64,000 nucleotides of DNA from Leucocoprinus leucothites (Eukaryota > Basidiomycota > Agaricomycetes > Agaricales > Agaricaceae): assembly GCA_013368445.1 (NCBI GenBank), contig JAACJO010000006.1, positions 310,001 through 374,000 of the forward strand. Direction: 5' to 3'. The notes below the pieces were generated by a model that saw only the letters and a program-made list of their open reading frames with translations, did not search any database and had not been told where the DNA came from. A program made the translations under genes and the position numbers. Positions 31,030 to 42,674 of this stretch are shown here, piece by piece; position 1 is the stretch's first letter; each line of letters opens with the position of its first letter.

Positions 31030-33292
31030 ATGACCCTCTTCATCTCCTCTATTTCTGTGGCCCAAGCAATCACAGGAATAAACGCAGGCGTTACATTTGT
31101 CCAGTTTACACTCTTCGCATCCTTTGTTGTTGTCTTGTTTTATCTTCTTCCGAAATCCAACTCCGCACTCGGATGGAGCGCCGTCACCAGAATGCTACAC
31201 TCTTCAATCTGGCCGACATTGCTATTCTCTGACTCAAGTCAAAGCAACGACGCGGGTGCTGCTGTCGCTACACTTTCCTATCTTTCCACACTCAGCATAG
31301 TTCTCGTTGCGATTGTCAGCGTCACCCTTCCCTTAGGCCTTTCACAGGGTCCTCTTCTGCCCACCCAGTCTCAAGTCCGGGTACCCGCTAGTTATGTTAC
31401 CGACTCATCGCCGCTATCGCTTGCAACAACGACAGGTCTGGAAGGTTTTACGCATGGTCGTCTATGCTCTCCTAATGGTACGGACATCGACGTAGTCCCG
31501 TGTCCAGGACAGGAAGACGCTCATAACTCCACTTATCCATCGACACTCATCAACATATTCAACAGTACTCCCCATAGCCCATTCACTATGCAATACCGAC
31601 GTGCATATCGCTCATACGCCCATCTGGACATCAGCTCGGGCATTATCGGCACTCCCCAGTCACTACTTCTACGCGAAAATGCATTCATCGTAGAAGGACT
31701 TGTCGTAGATATGTCTCCTGGTAATTTTGGTATCGGTTTCTGGAATCATACATTACCAGAGACTCCAAACAGCGGGATATGGTCTCAGGATATTCTGTGG
31801 CTCGAGCCCGTTACGAATGCGTTGACACCAACTTAACTGTTGATTATACCCAGAAGGGCAATATCGATCCTATGAATAACGCCGCTAGCAACCCAACGGA
31901 TGGCGGAATGGACTTCAATATCACTGATCACGGTGGATTCCACTCGCTACCCCACGGTATTCCGCCACTACTTAGCCCCAGTCAACGGGTTGATCTCACA
32001 AATCGTGCATTCCGGGGCGCAGTGCTGAGCAACTTGCATATCATGGATTATTTAAACGCCACACGTGAGTCGTCATTCACGGGCAAGGGTTACAAGCTAG
32101 GGTGGTTTGAGGATACTTCGGAAACTCAAATGCAGGAAATCAGGGATCTCACGGGTCCATCGGTCAAACTTCCGCCCTCCCGCTCAGGTACTTGAACGAT
32201 ACACCGCCCTATTTACGGAGTGTAAGCTGCAGCGGGTACGACCCATTACTGGATAATGCCACTCTTGCAAATGTTATGGTGGGGTGTGGGGTTTTCCTAG
32301 GTCCACCGTTGCGCTCAGATGGAGGAGATTCCAGAATATATGACGTGGGCTCGCATTGGCACCAGCGGATACACGTCTGTGCGAGCGCGACGAGAGCTTC
32401 CATACACGAAGTAACGTTTTCGGTGAACAATAGCAAAAGCATGCAGGATGTCCAGGTGACCCACCGCCCATCGCAAAATTCCGTACTTTGGGGTGTTGAG
32501 AAAACGGATAGGAATATATTGAGCATCGACCGTTGTGGGGTCGGTTAGACGACAAGTATGAAGCGGATTCAGATCATCTCTGGACTCTCCGAAATGAATA
32601 CCTGTATCTTCCAGCAGGGGTGTCTGAAGGAAGAAGTTATTTTCGTGCAGGAGAACCGCTGACTGCACCCAATGTTGTTTGGAAAGTGATCTACTCTCGG
32701 GAAACAGGCCAGGGTGGGCTGATGGACTACAGTGGTATTTCCGACTATGCAGTCCAAAAGAAGCTTTTATCATTTGTGGAAAGCGACCCTACCGTCGGTT
32801 CTGCGCAGATCCAAAATGCTATCTGGACCGACATCATGGCAAACAATGTGGTAGGATCCACATCAAACCGTACCCTTCTGATCAGTCCTTTCCAACCGAC
32901 GCTCGAGTACGACTTCAGATTTGCTATCCGCATTCTTCCTCCTTATGATATGGGTCCCTACATTCCTAGCGTCTTTGTTCCTGCTTGTGACCCAAATGGT
33001 CAGATTCAGGTATATGAAGCAAGTTCTTAACCATACTTCGGTTGGTCGAGTCGTGGTCGGGACTGCCTTGTTACAGGTTGAAGGAAAAGAAGCGGGAACA
33101 CGCCGAGGACACGACTCTCTTCCTTCTTGGCAGACGCTGTCCGTAGATGTTGAGGCTCAAGTAGGTGATGAAGCGAGTAGTGCCAGAAAGAAGGACTGGG
33201 CGTCTAGGTCGGGGCTTACTTTAGTTTCTCTCAAAATAAATCGTCACCAGGATAAACGCACGGTGTCGGATAACCCGAAGGCATTACCGTAG
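31030..33292 (+). pseudogene. Large-ectodomain membrane protein, copy A, frameshifted
   Basis: Collinear with the intact copy B (42675-44996) along its whole length, from MTLFISSISVAQAITGI to HTSVGRVVVGTALLQVEG. Four changes of frame are needed: near 31815 (one base lost in the codons for VTECVD), near 32190, near 32530 (codons for LLWGR), and near 32928 just before the C-terminal membrane segment. Between these the text is well conserved (SALGWSAVTRMLHSSIWPTL, GPPLRSDGGD, RIHVCASATRASIHEVTFSV). Four lesions in 2.3 kb, with none in copy B, favour a true pseudogene. A downstream tail (KKDWASRSG) is also kept. Confidence 0.82.
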
Positions 33293-34315
33293 TGGCAGCT
33301 ATCTGGTAGTGACATTTGTATTTTTGGTTGAAAAGTTCAATGTAGGCTTATTTCCGTCAAATTTACACCAGATGTGACTAGATTTCTCTTGTAATCGATA
33401 TTGGCGACTCGTTCAAAGACACTGTCAACAGCCGGATGAATAGAATGCCAAAGTACGAGGACATCAGCCTGGATTGCCCAAGGCTGACGGGTGCTGCAAG
33501 TAGAAGGTCAGACCAAACTCCGACCAGATTCCAACCGATAAAAGTGAATTCTACTCGTAGCCTGCTACTGACAACAATGCCTATCGCACGTACTTCTGTA
33601 GGCCCTGCGTGCATTTTCAGTCTATCGCTGCCAAGATGAAATCAAGGTGAATATTAAACAGGACGCTCATTGTCTTTAGCCACAAGTTTGGAAGATTGTC
33701 GACTGTTGTGCCTAGTGTCGTTGAAGTGTTGCAAGGACTGTTGACGATGTCCCCAAAGGATAAAAGGTGTCCTTGAGAATAGAAAGGGATTCTTACCTTT
33801 TAATGCAATTCGTTTCCTTGCATCCTGGCCGAGGGCTCTGCATTGCTCAGGCTGAGTGGCTAGCAAGAACCTGTGGCGATCATGCTCGACTCATCAACGC
33901 TTAAGCCCGGAAACTGGATTCCATTGGCATTCAACGCAAAATTCTTGACCAAGCGCCGAAGAAATGTGAATTTGCGGACAGAATGGTGGAGCGATCCGGG
34001 TAGTTTGGTACACCAGTTGAGTTTTTGTCTGAACACCACAACCACTCCGAGCGTTTATTTCGACTTTGTATAACTTACAAAATACACGAAGTACCATTCA
34101 ACTCCAGTTCTCGGAATCTATAGCCTACAACACTCGCCAGATTATTTCCCCGGGCCACATCATCTATTATTTCCTTTGAGATCTCTCCACGCCCCTAATG
34201 CTATTTGGTCCAGCACATCGGGAATGTCCACACCAAACTGTCTAAATCTAATATGTACACGATCAAGCAGAAGAACGATAAAAGAAAAGAAATTCTCGAC
34301 GTCTAGAGATGACAA
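33293..34315. other. Intergenic, no gene recognised
   Basis: One kilobase between the 3' ends of copy A and the nitrate transporter, which converge. Only short frames without motifs. Confidence 0.5.
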
Positions 34316-36246
34316 TTAAGATTCGGAAATACGAATAGGGAACAACAGAAGGTTAATAGCAATACAGATTATGCCGATTATCCAGAATCCTGTCCCGTCG
34401 TCGCTTTCAAACCTAAAAATAAGGGTGAAGATTATGCCTCCAAGGTTTCCGATGCAGCCAACAAAGCCCGACATAAATCCCTAAGTGTAGAAGATGAAAT
34501 CAAAATCGTTATCTCTGTTTTGGAAATAAGACGTACATTACTGTTCACATTACAGTGAGGTACCAGAGCAAAATTGGCACCGTTTCCAATCTCAGAGAAG
34601 ATGGCTGAAAGGGAAAAAACGCCCATGAGAATGGGTACTAATGATAATTTCGTATCAGTGATCGTCCTGTTGATGCGCTCAGAGTACATACGTTGTGCAT
34701 TGCTATTGATCTCGCTTTGTTCCAAATAGAAACCCCCGGCAACCAGTGTCAAACCCATGGTCAGACCACAGACAAGCGTCCAGATCTTTTTTCCCTTTAT
34801 GCCGAACGACCTGTAAAGAACGTCTGCGAAACAGCCACCGAATGGTCGCGTTACTAAGTTTAGAAATCCGCTTTTAAGAACAGTACAAGTAAGCAATGTG
34901 TCATTCAATGACGGCTGGAGACTCACAAAATAGACGTGTAATAACCCGCGGTAATTTGAGTGAAATTCGGACGTCTTTCGCTATAGAGGGAGAAGAGAAC
35001 GTCGGCCATTTTACTCCCAATTGCTAGCTGAACACCGAGTGTTGTGAAATAAGCCAAAGCCAGAAGCCAAGTCGGTGGACTGGATACAATGTCCTTCATC
35101 ATGCTCAAAGAGAAGGACTTGTCGACAGCACCGCCCACTATGGTGGATTGGTCTTCCAGTGTGTCTGTGGGCTGAACACTGATGTGTGTCCTTTCCACGC
35201 CCTTGGAGTCCTTTTTTGAATTAAAGACTGGTGGCTCGTTGACTACTTGCTTATCTTCGGGATCAGTGGTGGCGAAACTGTGGCGGTCCGTCCATTTTCC
35301 GGCCGGATGGTCTTCGCCGAAAACTAGTACCATCGTTGCGACACCAAAAAGGATAGGAACACTACAAGATATCCATTAAAGCGGTGAGTCAGAGAGCTCG
35401 TTTCAGCTATGATGAAAAGTCTACACGCACGGAACAATAACAAATGCAGCACGCCATGCAACGTGAGCGGTGAGGCCATAGGTGCTTGTAAGGGTCTGGA
35501 ATAACGATGCCATAATCACGAAGGTAGCGCCGCCCCTGAATCGGTTCATCAATGTCGAATGGTATGGGCTTGAAACCCATGTGCTTACCCCATGTCGCCT
35601 AAGAGAGTGTTAGCCATAGGTCGCTGAAGGGAGAATTTTAACTACATACCCCATCCACCCACGAAGGCATTGGCGGCACCTACGCAGCTCTTGTCGAAAA
35701 ATGCCGAAGTCCATGCTTGGCACGGTACGAAGGTCGCACCAAGGATTCCAATGAAGAAACGTAAGGCATAAAGCGCCCCTGCACTGTTGGCTGTTCCAGC
35801 TAGACCAGATGGGATTGCACCGATTAGCAATATGGCCGCCATAACCTTCCTTGGCCCCCAATGATCAACCAGGGGACCCGCGAGACCCCGAACAATGAGA
35901 GTAGCCGCCAATGCAACGATATTGGAGTTGGCTATTTGGTCATCGGTGAGAGAAAGGTCGGACGCGATGGCATCTGGGATAAGTGGAGGGAACGCAAACC
36001 ATGAAAGGAATGCGACGAAAAACCCAACTAAACCCAGAGAGCAGACGGTTAGCTGTATAACAACAAATGCAGGAGAAACTCACGCCAACTGAGATGAAAA
36101 GTTCTTGCATATGGGTCCCTAAGATTGAAGAAGGGAATAGTATAGCTTTTCAAGTTGGTAGGGTTCACAATCGCCGGTTCCCATAGATGAGACCACCTAA
36201 ATGGAGGAGGCGTCGGCGAGGTCCTGAGGTTCTTGGACAGATGCAT
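34316..36246 (-). CDS. High-affinity nitrate transporter, NNP family (NRT2/NrtA-like)
   Basis: Seven exons on the minus strand (36084-36246, 35650-36027, 35589-35598, 35431-35535, 34927-35361, 34537-34870, 34316-34480) give 529 residues, the usual length. It begins with a conserved fungal lead (NPTNLKSYTIPFFNLRDPYA), then SWLGFFVAFLSWFAFPPLIP. MFS loop 2-3 motif: GPLVDHWGPRKVM. The first NNP signature is FVGGWGDMGGGATFV and the second is NSNGFMSGFVGCIGNLGGI. The long hydrophilic loop (GEDHPAGKWTDRHSF to STIVGGAVDKS) matches the central cytoplasmic loop of fungal NrtA, a site of regulation. It imports nitrate with protons across the plasma membrane. Nitrate and nitrite reductase genes, often clustered with it in basidiomycetes, are not seen here. 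Exon 3 is only 10 nt. Confidence 0.95.
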
Positions 36247-36657
36247 GGTGGCTAAGAGTCGGGAAATCTATGCTGCTACGAGTGCCTCTCCGATATTTAT
36301 CGTTCTTCAATGGTTTGCTGCTAGTTCAAAAGGGTACAACTCCAATGAATGAATTTCTTGGCATCGTCCAAGAAAGTTGGGTAGCTGGGCCGGTCGACTT
36401 ACGAATACTATCAGCGCCGACATGAGGTAAGGTCGTGGACTCGTACATTTCAACATATTGTTGAACCAAGACAACCTGAATGGTTTCCCGATGCGTAATG
36501 TGCCCGCCCGATTTCTATCTCGAGCTATGGATGCTAGCCAAGCCTCCATTAATAACGGCCCTTTTGGTGGAGCCACCGCCGAGCCATGAGTGCCAGAGTA
36601 AGCGGACTTTTTGGGGGCCTGCGCGCTAGTAGGTAGTAACGCTAAGGAATAAGTTTG

Positions 36658-37056
36658 TTATCGCAGCACTGCAACTCCCGTGAAACAGAGTAAGCGTAGG
36701 GTCGGCCACGTTACCGCCGAATAAACCAAGTACCTACGCCTCCTCATCAACTGCACACTGATGTTTTCAATCACCTGCAGCAATTCTCTGAACACGACAA
36801 ACCACAGTATCCCGAGGATGATGCCTTGAGTGCAAGCAACAGTTACGATTAATGGAAGAAATTGTGAAATGGCCAAGGTGCCCAGTCCAGGAACTATCAA
36901 TGAAGATAGTTCCCGAGCCTTGGCTGATCGAATATAGACGCCACAAACCTCGAAGATGCAGCCAGTGCGCCCGGAGAGCTCTCGAGAAGCCACCCTAAGA
37001 AGGTTTGAGGGGTCGAGGACATGGAACAAAATGGAAGATTTTGCTGTCGACCCCAT
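36658..37056 (-). CDS. Possible hydrophobic protein fragment, unknown
   Basis: A 132-codon frame with two hydrophobic stretches (ISQFLPLIVTVACTQGIILG and ILWFVVFRELLQVI), then a basic RRRRY. It has the look of a membrane-protein exon, but no start context, partner exons or family could be identified. Confidence 0.25.
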   Translation of the reverse strand: MGSTAKSSILFHVLDPSNLLRVASRELSGRTGCIFEVCGVYIRSAKARELSSLIVPGLGTLAISQFLPLIVTVACTQGIILGILWFVVFRELLQVIENISVQLMRRRRYLVYSAVTWPTLRLLCFTGVAVLR

Positions 37057-40000
37057 TACGTCCCATTGCTTGGCAAGGGTTCTCTTGCATCATATTTTAT
37101 TTCTATCTACCCGACCAATCGTCTTGCTTAGCAACACCCTTCCGAACGAATTAGTCACACTGCTTAGAAAGTTTTTTTTGCATCGAACTAAGCCAATGCC
37201 ATCTCCAAGCCAAGCAGCAAGCACAGCACCAGTGGATACGTACAATTGGAATACAACAGCCGCCGTTGGGCTAGGGGCAAGTTTGCCAAGGACATCTTAA
37301 CCCGTTAATATCAACGACAAACACGCAGAACCCCGGGGCAGGTTGACAGCAACCGAAACATATATCAGCCCAACCGTGACGGACGAGAGACGTTCAATGT
37401 TGTTGGACTAAATGCGAATAGATCTAGAATATATTGAACATTCTTCTTATGGCGGATAACCAGAACCACATAGTGATGTCATACCCTCAATCAGGCCTAA
37501 CTTTATGGTGGCATACTTCAAGTATTGAATGTTCTTGAATTATCTCTCTTGAGGAAAATGGTTTCTATGAGCTACTCCGAGACTCCAATATACACTTGAA
37601 ATCTGGTCATGGTCTCACCGTTTCGCTGCTAAGGGATATGCAAGGAGCCGGCACAACCCGAGCCCAATCCTTACTAAATATAATTGATTAGCTTCTCATT
37701 CTTACTTTTAATGCTTGACGATATATTTGATAAGTGCATTGGTCCTCCAAGGAACTGGGTAGTCTTGTGCCTCTGCCAAGCATTGGTAAAAGTGCTGAAT
37801 CGCTCCAAAACTTGGAACGTAAAAAAGAATGTTTTTGCGCTAAACTATTTTCAGGCTGTACAGGGTTTTGAAGTCTCTTAGGCCCATCCTACAGATAAGT
37901 ATACATGAAACTACGTTTAATTGCCCTGAAATCCCGAACGAGGGTTTTGAGGGAGGTTGGGCGCACCACTACTTCGTGGAGACACACTCTGCTAATGTGA
38001 TAGCACACTTACGTTGATGGCTGCTTAGCAAATAAGCATATCCTTCAAGGAGCGCACTGATGTTGCCGCGGATCAAGGATTCTCTGTAGTCTGTAAGGTA
38101 AGTATTACATGATTACTGCGCAGTCGTGGTGAAACGGCGATGGCACAGCGGCTCTATCGTCTCACCATGCCCTCTGCGTTGTTGGCCGGTCGAATTGTTA
38201 GGGATGGGTCGAGCAAAACGATGTTTATTTCCTACTAGACGTTGATATCGCAGAGATTCGATGAGAAAATACCTTTTTTGTTGATTCATGAGTGGACAAA
38301 CTCACGGGATCCGGCACTCTTCTACGCTTCCCATTGCGCTCTTCGACTTTTGCAATATAACACGACCAATGCCATCATTGCCGAAGTGACATAGATACAC
38401 ACTTCACTCCTCCCTCGTACGAACAGCGCCCCATGTTACCAGAACACCTCATGAGACGGGTAACGACGGATTTTCTTTCCTTTGACTAAAAGACAAGCAT
38501 TGCTGATTTAAGGAGTGATCACTGGACCCATATTTGTGTGGAGTCGTTGTATTTTTCAGCAGAGGCCAAGCAAGAAAAATCCGAGTTTTGGAGTGGCACC
38601 TGGGGGAAACAATTAAGGTGGCAATAATAGCATCTTCGACTCGACATGTAAGTATTAGCCCAGGAGTTACGGAGATGAGGACTACTGATTAATCAGAGGT
38701 AAGCCCTTATCTCTGTCCCATTTCCAACTCGAATGTCTCTTACCTTTTTTGACAGTGGGCGTGACGCTCGACGATTTAAGCGACCCAGGGTTGTGGGAAG
38801 CGTCGACTACGCATCCCAAGAAATTTTAAACTCTCTTTTGACGGCCTGGTTGGATACATCATATTCTCGGATTGTTTTAATGGAAGTTTCTATAGTAAAG
38901 TTTCTATAGCATGATTTCGATCTTCAAAGTTCGAAAACGACGTTTCCAATTTCGGATGAACACGCGCCAAGAGTCATGAATTCAACCTGGGTCGATGTTA
39001 CTAACAACGTTGAAGGTACCGCATCATTGGATATTCGCCAAGAATTGATGAACATTCCTCTCTTGTTGCGAATGATGTTCATTATACCTAGACGAGCTAG
39101 CGCAGATGGGTGTTGTTGTATGAGCACCGCCTTTGCAACCCTGGGGAGGGACGAGTCTCGATAGTCACACATTTCACAGCCGATAGCGGCGTACTGACAC
39201 CGACTTCACTCACCACTTCTTGGAGTGTGGCGCAGTTTTTGAACGTTGATTATTAGATCTGCACGAGGCATTGAGAAGAATTATCTTTGAGGATATGGCA
39301 GGCCCTCTTTATCGGCGAGAATGGAACAGGCTCAAACCTGGTGGACATTAAAGTATCCGGGGTGGAGGGAAATCGAATTCAGAGGGTGAAAGGTTAGTCA
39401 ATGGCGTACAGACGCATTCAGCGTTGATCTTGTTCTTTATCTCGAGATCGTCACTTGCCACGCCATCGCAGGTTTCGATGCACCCAACAATGTCCCCTCT
39501 ATGCCCTTATGACAACTGGGAAGGAGAAGTGTCTAGGGGTTTCTGATCAAATAAACTTTTGGCTGCGATCCCGGGTTTGAAGAAAGTGCACCCACTTAAT
39601 AATTGTTGACTAGAGTCGTATGTGCTCCTTGGTACGACGCGGAAGTCATCCTTCCAGTGGAGCTGCTGCGGAATCAAGTGAGCACTGAATGATGCAGAGT
39701 GCCAAGCCGTCAGGCTTTCAGCTATCTAGTATCGCATGAACGTAGAATCCGGGATATGGATAATCGTGGCGAACTTGGCGGCTTTGGTTCTTCATTTTTT
39801 GTTTGGTATTCTGAACGTGGAGGTAGTGATCGTTCTCATAGAATGGCGTATGGCAAGTGTACAGTAACTGATACGAAAATGTCCATAGGGGGTTCACGTG
39901 TATCGGCCCGGACGGTCCAGGGACCGGACATCGCCGATCTCTACCAGATGTAGAAGCCGTACAGGAGGACTCTGTTCGCACCCACCACCACGTCTGTCGC

Positions 40001-41404
40001 GCTAAGCTGAGCGTCAGATGCCTGCGCACACCCTGGCGCAAACTTTCACGCTGCTGTTTACCCGAAAGGGCATCGTGGAGTTCGAAGAGAGCACTTGTCA
40101 TCTTCGATCCTCCGCTTCTCCTGTGGCACGTCTTGCTCTGCTCACCCATTCTTAGCAAGAGTAACGGCGAGAAGCAAATGAGAGACAGGCTTAGGCGCTC
40201 AATGCTATCACCTGTGATAGGTTCGGGTGTCATACGCCCTTTCTGCCAATGTGGTATACTGTCGGCTGTCCGACGTCACTTCACCTCAGTACGACACATT
40301 TCCCCTGGATTTATCAAATCAGCTTTCTTCTTCGATAGAATTGCTGGAAACGCGAAAGCCTGAAGAGCTAATATGAACCCAGTGTTTTACTTGCCTTGAT
40401 AATACTGGAGTTTGTTGAATAGATTTGTCGGATAGGAATCTGTGCATTGTTATCCTCCGGGATCAAACTCGGTTTAGGATGTTCTTGCAAGAGGTACTTA
40501 TTATGATAAGCAGTAACGTATTTTTCGGACTCGTCCCTAACTCTGAAGTGAAATAGTATTTCGGTAGTATTCATCAAAAAGGTGGATCCAGTCAGTAATA
40601 CAGATATTTCTGACGCCCAGCACGACCAGGAGGCACCATACCCAAGAAACACCTAAACATTCCTCTCATCCTTCACCTCGCCGTCGCCATCTGTTCCTGC
40701 GCCACTGCCCTGGTGCTTTGCATATAGACCCGAAAAAAACCGGAAACCCCCCACGCATTCTGTCCATCCTCAAGAGGCTGCTGGTTCTGGAGCCACTGAT
40801 ACAGATCCATTGAGAAGCGTCAATCGTGAGATTCAGTGGCTCTACAACGGATATAACATCGAAGAGGCCCGTGGAAGCCAGCTGATATAGCTTTCACGCT
40901 CAGAATACTTACTTTAGGCCGCGGAGACCTGATCTCGAGTTCCCCCAACATCAGGAAAAAGCTCCTGCCTTTTTGGGATGCTTTCGCCGCTTCGACATTT
41001 CTGACATCACTTGACATCCACATTCAGAGCTTTCGGTGCTCTAGCATTCTCAAACATCCTTGCCATTGGCATCTGTAGCTTTTGTAGCTTTAAGGGACTT
41101 GAAACTTTTAATAACCTGCGTTGCCACCCTTTATGTTGTTACAAACACCGAATATATGCGCATTTGTAATGTTCTTTGCCATTAAGTTTACCTTTGGGTT
41201 GTTATCAATGACTCACAAATACATATTCATAGCTCTCTCAGCCTCGCTGAGGTTGCTCAAATGTATCTGTGTGAAGACTTCTAGGCAATTATTTTGGTCT
41301 GAACATGAATTTATCTAGTGTACTCAAACATCCGATTCTCTAGGGAATGTTGTCGGTAGGACTGAAGTGCTCGATGACAGCAAGCGTTAGCCGAGCATTT
41401 AGCT

Positions 41405-41659
41405 ATGCCATTTATTGTGGCTTTGGGAGCTTTGGCTGTCTTACTCACTTTGGCTGCTTACAAAGGCAGTCGCGCATTCAATGCCGCCCACAATGGCAAG
41501 AGCTTTTTCCTGATGAAGCCCACCTTCGAGTACATCTTCGTTCAAACCCGAAAGGCAATTACATCCACCAGCTGCATGGCTCAGGGCGGCACGCGATCTG
41601 GCCATCATGCATCAAGTCTGGCCCAGACTCATAGTACGACCCATGATTTGAAACGTTGA
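41405..41659 (+). CDS. Possible small membrane or secreted protein, unknown
   Basis: 84 codons beginning MPFIVALGALAVLLTLAAYK, a plausible signal anchor, followed by KSFFLMKPTFEYIFV. The KxxSFFLM text recurs in a minus-strand frame at about 40950 (KGRSFFLML), hinting at a small inverted duplication. Not recognised. Confidence 0.3.
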   Translation: MPFIVALGALAVLLTLAAYKGSRAFNAAHNGKSFFLMKPTFEYIFVQTRKAITSTSCMAQGGTRSGHHASSLAQTHSTTHDLKR

Positions 41660-42629
41660 ACATTGCATCTTCGCTTCCACCCTCATGTCCTCAAACCTGA
41701 AGATTATAACAACCTCAACCTTCTTCCTCAGTCATTCCCCGTATGAACATTGTGATCCAGAACAAGATATACTAACGCCATTTCTTGCGTTGAAAGATGA
41801 CAAGTAAGAGAACGGTCAAGATAAGCTTGGTTGTAATGGTATGTCAGATTTAGTATGACAGGCCGTTGTGGATAATTTAACGCTTATTGGATTTGTCTAT
41901 GTACCTAGATACAATTAGACCTACTATGGGTTTCTACGTATATCACGCTCACTCCTTTACTGTATACGTCCTACTCACATTCCGTTACATCTCTCGAAGC
42001 CTCTGATTCTCACACTATCTCAAAACTAATCAGAGCCAAGAACCCCGAGTAGCATCAGCAGAGCTTCAGAAGCAGAATTCCTCATCAATATCATTCAATT
42101 CGATCTGTTTTCCACCTAATCATCAAATGTGAAAAAAAATTTAGTCAAAGTCCCGTACTTTTGTAGATGTATGTAGACGCCTTGTCAAAGGTTCTGTCAT
42201 GCTTCCTCATGTTTATACACAATGTAGTGGAACATACTGCTAGCGGGGTCGATGGGATCAAGTGCTAGTACTACATACTGATTAAATCGGCTTCAGTAGC
42301 GCCCTTTTCGGAAGTTTGGATTCAGAGATTAGCCAAAGTTGAGACCAACTTCTCTACTTACCAAACCCCGACTCGTTACATTGCTCGACCACCAGACTCT
42401 CTTTTTGTTCGAGTTTAGCTGCCCGACCGATAAATAAGCTGCCTCACCATCAGTGTGCGGCCCAACTCTGAACATAATACACTACCATGATCATGGAAGT
42501 GGTACCAATCAGATCATAGGCTCTGACATTATCATGTAACATTCTTGTTTCTTCGAATCATCCCAACGTTTTAGTCGTTGATCCCAACGAACCTCATAAA
42601 ATGAGTGTAACCAGTACTTTTTGGACTAA

Positions 42630-42635
42630 TATAAA
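42630..42635 (+). promoter_or_regulatory. Candidate TATA box of ectodomain gene B
   Basis: TATAAA lies 40 bp upstream of the start codon at 42675, followed by a pyrimidine-rich leader (TCGTTTTCTCATCTC) as is common in basidiomycete promoters. Confidence 0.6.
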
Positions 42636-42674
42636 GCCTCGTTTTCTCATCTCAGTCGTACTCCATATCCATTC

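Larger units (their letters stand above)
36247..42674. other. Gene-poor stretch of 6.4 kb
   Basis: No well-supported gene. Most frames are under 100 codons without motifs. Two weak candidates are listed separately (36658-37056 and 41405-41659). The right end contains the promoter of copy B. No transposon ends were found, though old, decayed elements may fill the space. Confidence 0.5.

Noticed and set aside
37300..41100. A hidden multi-exon gene in the 6.4-kb gene-poor part
   Set aside because: I tried joining short frames across GT-AG pairs and found no run of conserved-looking protein text; a profile search would be needed to exclude it.
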